DNA from: Planctomycetota bacterium
GTDB taxonomy: Bacteria > Planctomycetota > Brocadiia > Brocadiales > Brocadiaceae
Assembly (NCBI GenBank): GCA_016188675.1
Contig: JACPHJ010000046.1
Coordinates: 52,504-116,503, forward strand
Direction of reading: 5' to 3'
Length of the DNA stretch: 64,000 bases
The notes beneath the pieces were generated by a model. It ran no database searches. It was not told where the DNA came from and saw nothing but the letters and a program-made list of their open reading frames with translations. This document shows positions 56,068-62,755 of this stretch, one piece after another; the first letter of the stretch is position 1; every line of letters begins with the position of its first letter. Position numbers and translations under genes: made by a program.

Positions 56068-56793
56068 TTAAAGCCGGTTCAGGATAATCCTCGCATCCAC
56101 AGCCTTAACACCTTTCGGATACACAAGCATGGGGTTCAGGTCGATTTCCTTAATTTCTTCCAGAGAAACCATAATATTTGATACTTTTAAAATAGTTTGA
56201 GCCAAAGCGGTAATATCCAGGGGTTCAGTGTTTCTAAAACCCTTCAAAACTTTTGAGCCTTTTATTTCATGAATCATATCCAACGCCTCGCATTCTTCCA
56301 GCGGGGCAATGCGAAAGGATACGTCTTTATAAATTTCTACAAAAATACCGCCAAGTCCAAACATCACAGCCGGGCCAAATTGAGGGTCCCGAAGTCCGCC
56401 GACAATAACTTCCGTAGAAGGGGTTGCCATTTCCTCAACAAGAATTCCATCAATCCTTGCATCGGGCATCTTCTTTTTTATGTTTTTCATAATTTCTTCG
56501 TATGCGATTTCAACACCCGCATCATCCCTTATATCAACCTTTACGCCGCCAGCGTCGGTTTTATGACTGATGTCAGGTGAAACAATCTTCAGGACAACGG
56601 GATATCCCATAGACGTTGCAGTTTGAATTGCCTCTTTAACAGAGGATGTGACTGTGTGTCTGGTGGTTGTTATTCCAAAGGCTTCAATTAATTCTTTGGC
56701 TTCTGGTTCAAGTAATTCATATCGTTTTTTCTGTAAGGCTTTTTGTATAATATCTCGTGCCTTTGTTGGGATACTCGTTGTAAACTTGTTCAT
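56068..56793 (-). CDS. ADP-forming acyl-CoA synthetase, ATP-grasp (beta) subunit
   Basis: 241 residues, the expected size for a free beta subunit. The ATP-grasp_5 pattern is complete: ELLEPEAKELIEAFGI at the N-terminus, GYPVVLKIVSPDISHKTDAGGV, DGILVEEMA, GRDPQFGP-like GLRDPQFGPAVMFGLGG, and EIDLNPMLVYPKG. It pairs with phospho-His of an alpha subunit to make ATP from acyl-CoA and ADP plus phosphate, or the reverse. The alpha-type gene is at 17515-18870 on the other strand. No partner gene is adjacent here, so the split is long-range. Confidence 0.88.
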   Translation of the reverse strand: MNKFTTSIPTKARDIIQKALQKKRYELLEPEAKELIEAFGITTTRHTVTSSVKEAIQTATSMGYPVVLKIVSPDISHKTDAGGVKVDIRDDAGVEIAYEEIMKNIKKKMPDARIDGILVEEMATPSTEVIVGGLRDPQFGPAVMFGLGGIFVEIYKDVSFRIAPLEECEALDMIHEIKGSKVLKGFRNTEPLDITALAQTILKVSNIMVSLEEIKEIDLNPMLVYPKGVKAVDARIILNRL

Positions 56794-56884
56794 ATGGTTT
56801 TACTGAAATCGGTAATAAATGTCATTTCTCTTGATTTTTATTTTGAAAAATTCATATTTAGTTTTATTATAACAAAAATATACA

Positions 56885-58318
56885 ATGTTTAAAGGATATA
56901 TATCAAATACAATCGGGCATGTTCACTGGACTTTTCATACACAGGAATCTTTTCTCATCCCTTTTCTTGAGCATATCACCCATAAGATTCCAGGTGAGAA
57001 TGATGAAACAACCCATGACTCTCTCCTTGCTATTCTGAGAAAGGATCGGTATAAAATTTTGGCGGAATTTGAGGTAAATAGGGCACAGACCTATCTTGTC
57101 AAGATATACAAATACCCCGATCTTATTCAAAAGGTAAAACAACTCTTTAAAAATACACGGGGGCTTCGTGAATTTAACACGACTTACGGAGCAGCAATGA
57201 AAGGTGTTCCGGTTGAAGTGCCAGTCGCTTATGGTGAACGAAAACACTTTTTTCACAGAAAATCTTATTTAATAATTAAAAAAATCAAACATGCCTGCAC
57301 TCTGAGAGAATATTTTAAAGGGGGTGTTTCGCATGGAGAGAGAAGGGGTGTTTTAAGGAAATTTGGGAAACTTGCGAAGATTGTCCACGATGCAGGGGTA
57401 AAGCAAGACGACTTTTCACTCGATAATTTTTTGGTATACAACGATGAAATCGGGGAAAGAAAGATAATCTTGATCGACTTTGAAAGGGTTTTATTACAAG
57501 CGAAATCTTTAAGTGAGAAACAGCGTGTGTGGTATCTGGCAAAATTAAACCGGGCAAAAAGACATTTTACAAATACGGAACGGCTCAGATTTCTCATATC
57601 TTATGCAGACGGCAATTTTGATTACTGCAAAAAATTGGCAATACAAATCGAAGCGGTAACCGCATACATACAAAAAAAAGACGCCAAAAAATTTTACAAA
57701 CAATGCGTCCATAAAAATAGAAAATTCTGCATATTTAAAAACCCTGATTTTTACGGTTACTATAGGCGAGATTGTTCAACAGAAACATTGTTAGCATTAT
57801 TAGATACACTTGGAGGAACTGCCCAGGAGGTTTGCTATATAAACAACTTTCGAATTGCATGTTTCACAGAACATGGCAATACAGCGCAGAATTACAGTAA
57901 CCTTAAACGAGCATGGATGCATGCAAATGCCTTGTTTGCATTAAGAATTAACGTACCCATCCCTGTGGGCATTTTTATAAAAACTCCACCCAAACATCTA
58001 AAAGAAGGGTTTCTCATCTCACAGACGCCGGAGAACTGCATCCCATTGGATCAGTATGGCAACTTACATTCCGACAAAACTTCCGTGCTATTTGCCCTTT
58101 TACGATTGGCAGATCAGGTCTCACCCTTCGGCGTCTTTCGTGAAGATTTGAATATTAGGGACATCCTTATTCAGACAAATACAAATCAGCAAATTAAGTG
58201 CTATCTTGCAAATTACGCTTCATTCAATATAAATCATCATTCAATGCAGAGGAACAGGTCGATCAATACACGAATTATTCGACGACTATTACCGACCGAG
58301 GACGTAAAAATTCCTTGA
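56885..58318 (+). CDS. protein-kinase-fold protein, two tandem LPS-kinase-like domains
   Basis: 477 residues, no signal peptide. The first half (about 60-260) has a lipopolysaccharide kinase (WaaP/Kdo kinase)-like fold, with a catalytic-loop-like DDFSLDNFLVY (about 174-184) and IDFE (about 196-199) replacing DFG. The second half (about 300-470) repeats the layout weakly with FREDLNIRDILI, where the catalytic Asn is Asp and no DFG follows, so it is probably a pseudokinase. Phosphorylation of lipid A core sugars is plausible given the envelope glycan genes, but unproved. It is isolated, divergent from the beta subunit gene. Confidence 0.65.
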   Translation: MFKGYISNTIGHVHWTFHTQESFLIPFLEHITHKIPGENDETTHDSLLAILRKDRYKILAEFEVNRAQTYLVKIYKYPDLIQKVKQLFKNTRGLREFNTTYGAAMKGVPVEVPVAYGERKHFFHRKSYLIIKKIKHACTLREYFKGGVSHGERRGVLRKFGKLAKIVHDAGVKQDDFSLDNFLVYNDEIGERKIILIDFERVLLQAKSLSEKQRVWYLAKLNRAKRHFTNTERLRFLISYADGNFDYCKKLAIQIEAVTAYIQKKDAKKFYKQCVHKNRKFCIFKNPDFYGYYRRDCSTETLLALLDTLGGTAQEVCYINNFRIACFTEHGNTAQNYSNLKRAWMHANALFALRINVPIPVGIFIKTPPKHLKEGFLISQTPENCIPLDQYGNLHSDKTSVLFALLRLADQVSPFGVFREDLNIRDILIQTNTNQQIKCYLANYASFNINHHSMQRNRSINTRIIRRLLPTEDVKIP

Positions 58319-58391
58319 TAATAAAATAAATTTAAACTATAAGTTGCCCAACTTAAACACAATCTATGCCAGAAGGGCAGAAAGCACATAT

Positions 58392-58956
58392 CCAGGGGTG
58401 AAGCCCCATAAGCGCTAACTTAAATTGACACGTCATTTTAACCGTGTATTGAATAACGAATATTGAACAAGGAATTTCGAATTAAGAGGTTTTCTTATCC
58501 TCCTTTTGTTTCGCGGTTTTTACGCTTGTTACAAAAATAGAAATAAGCTCATTATTCTCATTAATCAGAGGTTCAAGCTTTGACATCGGCTTTATGAGAT
58601 TGGCTTTTACAATCATTAATAACCATATCCTTGTTTCACGTAACTCCTTAAGTGAGACTTTCATCTTGTGTATAAAGTCAGAACGAGATTCTGCGCTTTG
58701 AGCTTCACCATAATTGGGAGCGGGTGATGTACCGCAGCGAATGAGTTGCCCGGCAATGTGATTTCCCGTCCTGGTTTTTGGCAAGGATTCCGCTGTACGA
58801 ATAATTCTGACGGCAAAATCTATTAAGCGTTCTTCAAGATCAAATATTCTATTATCCTTCGATATTCAATATTGGAATCCTCATAAAAAGTAATAGCACT
58901 ATACCTGATAAAAAAATAGCAAAAACAAGTTAGCGCTTATGGGGTGAAGCCCCTGG
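58392..58956. mobile_element. 565-bp cassette with 30-bp terminal inverted repeats
   Basis: The left end (58392-58421) and right end (58927-58956) share 30 positions as inverted repeats. CCATAAGCGCTAACTT against AAGTTAGCGCTTATGG is perfect, and the outer CCAGGGG pairs too. Only the core, GTGAAGC, reads in the same direction on both sides. The cassette encloses one gene, a four-helix-bundle protein (58482-58865, minus), and no transposase. It resembles a free-standing relative of 23S rRNA intervening sequences or a MITE-like carrier of the gene. No clear target-site duplication was identified. Confidence 0.65.
58482..58865 (-). CDS. four-helix-bundle protein (23S rRNA intervening-sequence/S23 family), no standard start codon
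   Basis: The protein is 127 residues if translated from ATA 58865, or 100 from TTG 58784. The family N-terminus SKDNRIFDLEERLIDFAVRI is in frame upstream of the TTG, directly after an in-frame TGA, and the position where Met is expected is ATA. Downstream motifs fit: AESLPKTRTGNHIAGQLI, RCGTSPAPNYGEAQSAESRSDF, KELRETRIWLLMI. S23 proteins form pentameric bundles of unclear function; homologues include accessory proteins of diversity-generating retroelements. Enclosed by terminal inverted repeats. Possible states: silenced by the ATG-to-ATA change, or translated from ATA or TTG at low level. Confidence 0.7.
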   Translation of the reverse strand: MSKDNRIFDLEERLIDFAVRIIRTAESLPKTRTGNHIAGQLIRCGTSPAPNYGEAQSAESRSDFIHKMKVSLKELRETRIWLLMIVKANLIKPMSKLEPLINENNELISIFVTSVKTAKQKEDKKTS

Positions 58957-59142
58957 ACGAAGAAATACAAAAAGAATCAACCCCAAAGGGGTGAAAGAGA
59001 AAAGGATTTTATTGATTTCCTCAGAGATACTGCTGCTGCATTGAATACAAATTATATTTGGAATTGATTGAGCAAGAACTTCTTTCACCCTTTCAGGCTT
59101 AACATTGAAATTCCTGATCATTAAATTAGGAGGAGATGCTGC

Positions 59143-59466
59143 ATGAGCTGGATTTATTTAATTCTTGCAATATGCCTGGAAGTTGCAGGCACCACGAATA
59201 TGAAATTATCACAGGGTTTTACCAAAGTTTTACCTTCGATCTTACTGTTCGTTTTTTATGCATGTAGTTTCTCTCTTATGACAATTGTGCTCAAGAAAAT
59301 TGACGTGAGTGTCGCTTATACGATATGGTCTGGGCTAGGAACGGCTCTTATTGTGGGAATCGGAATCCTCTGGTTCAAGGAATCTGTTTCTTTGATGAAA
59401 ATGATATCCATAGTTTTGATTATTATTGGCGTTGTTGGTTTAAAACTTAGTTGCGGGGCGCATTAG
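59143..59466 (+). CDS. SMR-family multidrug efflux transporter (EmrE/QacE type)
   Basis: 107 residues, four spans. The essential membrane Glu is Glu13 in AICLEVAGTTNMKLSQGF. The segment VAYTIWSGLGTALIVGIGILWFKE is of EmrE/QacE type, not SugE/Gdx. AGGAGG lies ten bases before ATG. Family: dimeric proton-coupled export of lipophilic cations from the cytoplasm. It adjoins the terminal-repeat cassette but has no other resistance genes near it. A possible minus-strand ORF fragment before it (58930-59121) is not supported. Confidence 0.93.
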   Translation: MSWIYLILAICLEVAGTTNMKLSQGFTKVLPSILLFVFYACSFSLMTIVLKKIDVSVAYTIWSGLGTALIVGIGILWFKESVSLMKMISIVLIIIGVVGLKLSCGAH

Positions 59467-59489
59467 ACACCTTTGTATTTTCCAGATGG

Positions 59490-59996
59490 TTATTTTATAC
59501 TATCCGTAAACACATAGTCATTGTTTGCTACGCCCACATGACAGTTGATACACGCATCGACTTTACCTTCCAGGCGTGCTTCCCCATCCGGTTTGTACTT
59601 TACCCAATACCAGTCATGTCCAGCGGGATTGAATCCCTTTGATTTATACATTACCGTGATTAAAAACAATTTCCCGTCTTCAGTGTAGTTTTCTTTGATG
59701 AGAAGCGAACCTTCCGGGAACAAGCCTTTTTTATTAACGATGGTGTCAAGGGCAATGTCATTTACATACAATTTAAGAATATTGCCGGGGGGCATGGTGC
59801 TTTCATAAAAACCCTCTTTGCCAGGCCACGTGGGGTAGTTCTGGTAGGGATTTTCAATGGTCATATATCTCCACAATGTCTGTGCATTTATTTTGACTTC
59901 TTTATCCAGTGGTTCTCCTGCCGTGATTTCCTGTGATATGAGCAGAACGAAAACTAGACAGGAAGCAGTAAACGCCCATTTCTTCAATCTATTCAT
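59490..59996 (-). CDS. cytochrome P460-family protein
   Basis: 168 residues from ATG 59996; the in-frame extension to 60107 is within the preceding gene and is not family-like. Signal peptide about 1-26 (ASCLVFVLLISQEITA). The single heme motif is CINCH near the C-terminus, followed by VGVANNDYVFTD, the typical P460 ending. Upstream blocks are WPGKEGFYESTMPPG and FPEGSLLIKENYTEDGKL. P460 proteins bind heme with a Lys cross-link and oxidise hydroxylamine or hydrazine, or act as cytochrome c'-beta. Hydroxylamine or NO metabolism would suit an anammox-type host. Which Lys could cross-link is not determined here. Confidence 0.88.
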   Translation of the reverse strand: MNRLKKWAFTASCLVFVLLISQEITAGEPLDKEVKINAQTLWRYMTIENPYQNYPTWPGKEGFYESTMPPGNILKLYVNDIALDTIVNKKGLFPEGSLLIKENYTEDGKLFLITVMYKSKGFNPAGHDWYWVKYKPDGEARLEGKVDACINCHVGVANNDYVFTDSIK

Positions 59997-60064
59997 ACAA
60001 AACCCGATAAATTCAGAATGAAAATTTAGGAATCTCGAGTTTAGAATTAAAATCCAAAATTGAA

Positions 60065-61051
60065 TCATCCTCCATGCAGATAGCCGCTGCGCTTGCAAAT
60101 ATGGCAAATGGTTTGTTTGTCATTTTTCATCCCCAATATTTCTTTTCGAGCAGCAATGTACTTCTCATTGTTCCAGATAGTCTTAAAAGAATTTTCGAGA
60201 ATATTTCCAAAGGCATGCTTTTCACTATAGACCGCACAACAGGGAAGAATACTGCCGTCCCAGTTGATCATCGTTTCCGTCCACGGAAGCATACATCCTA
60301 TCCGTTTCTTTCGTTTTGTTGAAACGACAGTATATTCGGAGTTATCGGGGATCCATGCCTTGTCTCTTTCAAGCGCCTTTTGGGTGGTTTCAAATATCTC
60401 CTTGCCCATATCGGGTCTCATTTTGGAGATTTTGATTTTGATGCCGATTATTTGAGCTAGTTCCTTTGCAGTTTCTATCTCGTGTTCGTTGTGCTTAAAA
60501 ATATGAAACAGCCAGACAAACTTTGTGTGACAGCCGGGTATTTCTCTTTTCTTTTGAACCAATCTTTTCATGTTATCCATAACCAGACCAAAATCGCCGC
60601 CCACATGATATTTCAGATAAGTCTCAGAACTCGCTCCATTGCAGGAGATATAGATTTTTTCCAGCCCTGCCTTTAATAATGCCTCTATCTGGTCATCTTC
60701 CATCTTCATAGAAAGGTTTGTGCTGATTTTTATATCTATATCGCGCTCTTTTGCATACTGAATCATCCTTAGCAAGTCCTTATTCAGCGTTGGTTCTCCC
60801 CAGTTATACAAGCGGATCATGGTAAGATGCTGCCCAATCTCATCAATAACCTTTTTGAATAAGTCGAAAGAGATAAAACCTTTTTTGGCGCTTTTATCCT
60901 GCTGTCCGGTGGGACACAGCGGACAGCGCAGGTTGCACAAGTTCCCTGATTCTATGGATATTTTAGATGGGAAATATGGCAGACACGTTCTCCCAAAGAA
61001 TGCGTAGACATGAGGCAAGACGGAGGTGTATAGTTTTTTAATAGTGGACAT
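60065..61051 (-). CDS. radical SAM/SPASM protein
   Basis: 328 residues. The cluster motif is Cys39-x3-Cys43-x2-Cys46 in NLCNLRCPLCPTG. Barrel strands follow (TMIRLYNWGEPTLNK, ISTNLSMKM, IYISCNGA). The C-terminal auxiliary Cys set is IGCMLPWTETM, ILPCCAVYS and ICHICKRSGY. It resembles the SPASM protein at 13506-14510 in layout. The cytochrome P460 gene lies 68 bases downstream on the same strand, and the GT2 upstream gene is 174 bases before it. Function unknown; both a peptide-modifying and a glycan-related role are possible. Confidence 0.85.
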   Translation of the reverse strand: MSTIKKLYTSVLPHVYAFFGRTCLPYFPSKISIESGNLCNLRCPLCPTGQQDKSAKKGFISFDLFKKVIDEIGQHLTMIRLYNWGEPTLNKDLLRMIQYAKERDIDIKISTNLSMKMEDDQIEALLKAGLEKIYISCNGASSETYLKYHVGGDFGLVMDNMKRLVQKKREIPGCHTKFVWLFHIFKHNEHEIETAKELAQIIGIKIKISKMRPDMGKEIFETTQKALERDKAWIPDNSEYTVVSTKRKKRIGCMLPWTETMINWDGSILPCCAVYSEKHAFGNILENSFKTIWNNEKYIAARKEILGMKNDKQTICHICKRSGYLHGG

Positions 61052-61101
61052 TTATTGAATACTGTCCTTTTTATAGTGAATATTAATAAATTACGCACAG
61101 A

Positions 61102-61148
61102 ACAACCCCCTAAGTCCCCCTTTGTTAAGGGGGATTAAAGGGGGTTGT
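61102..61148. repeat. ACAACCCCC/GGGGGTTGT dispersed repeat
   Basis: ACAACCCCCT, TCCCCCTTTGTTAAGGGGGA and AGGGGGTTGT follow one another, giving a hairpin within a hairpin. Same family as the larger repeat at 31747-31840. It occupies the gap between the radical SAM and GT2 genes. Confidence 0.65.
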
Positions 61149-61225
61149 CTACACTACTACTCTTAATTATGAAATTCTAAACACTCATGGAGACGAGACA
61201 ACAAATCGCAACCGGGAAGCGGCTC

Positions 61226-62026
61226 CTATCTACAATTTATATGGTTCTTTTGCGTCGTTGACTCAGGCATAGTATGGTGTTTTTTTTCCCAGAGTTTTAC
61301 GTATTTGACAAAAATATAAAATGCATTAGAAACCGCCAGGATGAATCCAGGCAGTCCGTCTAAAAACCCCATTTTTAAGAAATACACTTTGATAAATTTG
61401 TAAAGAGGTCTGAAAATCAATTGAAATAAGCTAAAACCCTTGCCCCGTTCGACCGTGACATCGGCAAAGATGTTGGAGTAATTATCCATTGTCCTTAACT
61501 GATGGGAAAAGTTTTTATAGTTGTAATGGTAAATATCATGTTTCATGTACTTGGTTTTACCGTCCACGATAACCCGCCCGTGAGGGTTTGTGCCCTGCCA
61601 TTGTCCGCAACCCCTTTTAAAAAGCCGCAGTTGGTAGTCCGGATACCAATCGCCATGATAAATCCACCGGCCAAGATAGAAACTGCGTCTGGGAAAAAAG
61701 AATCCTACAACATTCCTTGGATTGCGAACGGCATCCTGAATTTCCTCAATAAGCTCCGGAGATAACCTTTCGTCGGCATCGAGTGAAAGAATCCAGTCGT
61801 TCTTTGCTAAACTTATGGTGTAGTTTTTTTGATCAATATTTCCAGGCCACGGCCGCTGATACACCCTGTTAGAATATTCCCTGCAAATATCCACCGTCTT
61901 ATCCGTGCTGAATGAATCTATCACAATAATTTCACTTGCCCACTTTACACTTTCAAGGCAATCACGAATGCGGGCTTCTTCATTCAGGGTGATAATGCAG
62001 GCTGATATGGAATATTTTTGATCCAT
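61226..62026 (-). CDS. GT2 family glycosyltransferase (WaaE/KdtX-like)
   Basis: 266 residues. GT-A signatures: SACIITLNEEARIRDCLESV, EIIVIDSFSTDKTVDIC, and the metal motif SLDADERLSPELIEE. FFPRRSFYLGRWIYHGDWYPDYQLRLFKR is characteristic of the lipopolysaccharide core beta-glucosyltransferase branch (WaaE). A hydrophobic C-terminal segment (about 210-245) may attach it to the membrane. It likely adds a hexose to the LPS core in the cytoplasm. Its gene is followed by the radical SAM gene on the same strand; a repeat lies between them. Confidence 0.88.
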   Translation of the reverse strand: MDQKYSISACIITLNEEARIRDCLESVKWASEIIVIDSFSTDKTVDICREYSNRVYQRPWPGNIDQKNYTISLAKNDWILSLDADERLSPELIEEIQDAVRNPRNVVGFFFPRRSFYLGRWIYHGDWYPDYQLRLFKRGCGQWQGTNPHGRVIVDGKTKYMKHDIYHYNYKNFSHQLRTMDNYSNIFADVTVERGKGFSLFQLIFRPLYKFIKVYFLKMGFLDGLPGFILAVSNAFYIFVKYVKLWEKKHHTMPESTTQKNHINCR

Positions 62027-62755
62027 CGCTAGTTATAAGGGAATTTATTAGATTCCAGTGAGAAACATTTGAAACCACAGATTTCGCAGATTGCACAGAT
62101 TCCTACCAATGCGATTACTCAGATAATAAAATTATTTTTACATTATCTAATTTACTCATTTGTGAAAGAGAATTGCGGATAAAGATTACATACCATTTTT
62201 GGAATAGATGTGCTGTAATAGTGTGGTATTTTTGAAAATAAATAAAGACTGCCATATTCGCTGGTTCAATCGTCCTCGATTGAACCTAAACAGTTGGCTT
62301 TTTTATGGCTGATATTTATTTAAAGCCCATAGTCCGTTCAAATATCCGGTTCAATCTACAAGATTGAACCAGCCGTGAGCGAAGCGTACCAACAAACGGT
62401 TTAAACCGTTTAAGCCGTTTAAACGGCTTAAGAATGGGTTCGCTTCGCCCATTCGACAAGCTCAGGACAGGCTTCACCCATCCTAATAAATTCAATAATT
62501 TAATAATGTATAGGAATTTCAATGTAGCGGTTGTAGAGCGACGAGGCTCGTCGCTCTACATTGAAAAAGCCGCCGAAGGCCTAATTTAAGACTATAATTA
62601 TAGTGAACGAAAAAAGGAAAGTTGTCATTTCGAAGGAGCAGAGCGACTGAGAAATCCTAAGATTCCTCGCCTTGCTCGGAATGACAAGCATTCAATGTCA
62701 ACTTATTTAAGTCGTTTACTATAGGTTCTCGTTTAGAATGAAACGGTTGGAAGCC
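62027..62755. repeat. 729-bp intergenic region made largely of palindromic repeats
   Basis: No supported gene. Elements in order: an ATCTGTGnn repeat on the minus strand (62071-62103); hairpin GGTTCAATCG-tcct-CGATTGAACC (62263-62286); hairpin GGTTCAATCT-aca-AGATTGAACC (62348-62370); adjacent perfect palindromes at 62394-62411 and 62410-62431; hairpin GAATGGG/CCCATTC (62432-62454); 27-bp hairpin GTAGAGCGACGAG-g-CTCGTCGCTCTAC (62533-62559); and a TTGTCATT/AATGACAA repeat (62622-62687). An ORF-like stretch at 62316-62522 is formed by these repeats. Confidence 0.7.

Noticed and set aside
58930..59121. Minus-strand 63-residue ORF between the cassette and the SMR gene
   Set aside because: The last third is read through the repeat DNA, no ribosome-binding site is seen, and no family is recognised. 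The first 40 residues could be a gene remnant, but that is not enough to call.
62316..62522. 68-residue ORF in the repeat-rich gap
   Set aside because: It consists of palindromic repeats translated through and has no protein-like pattern.
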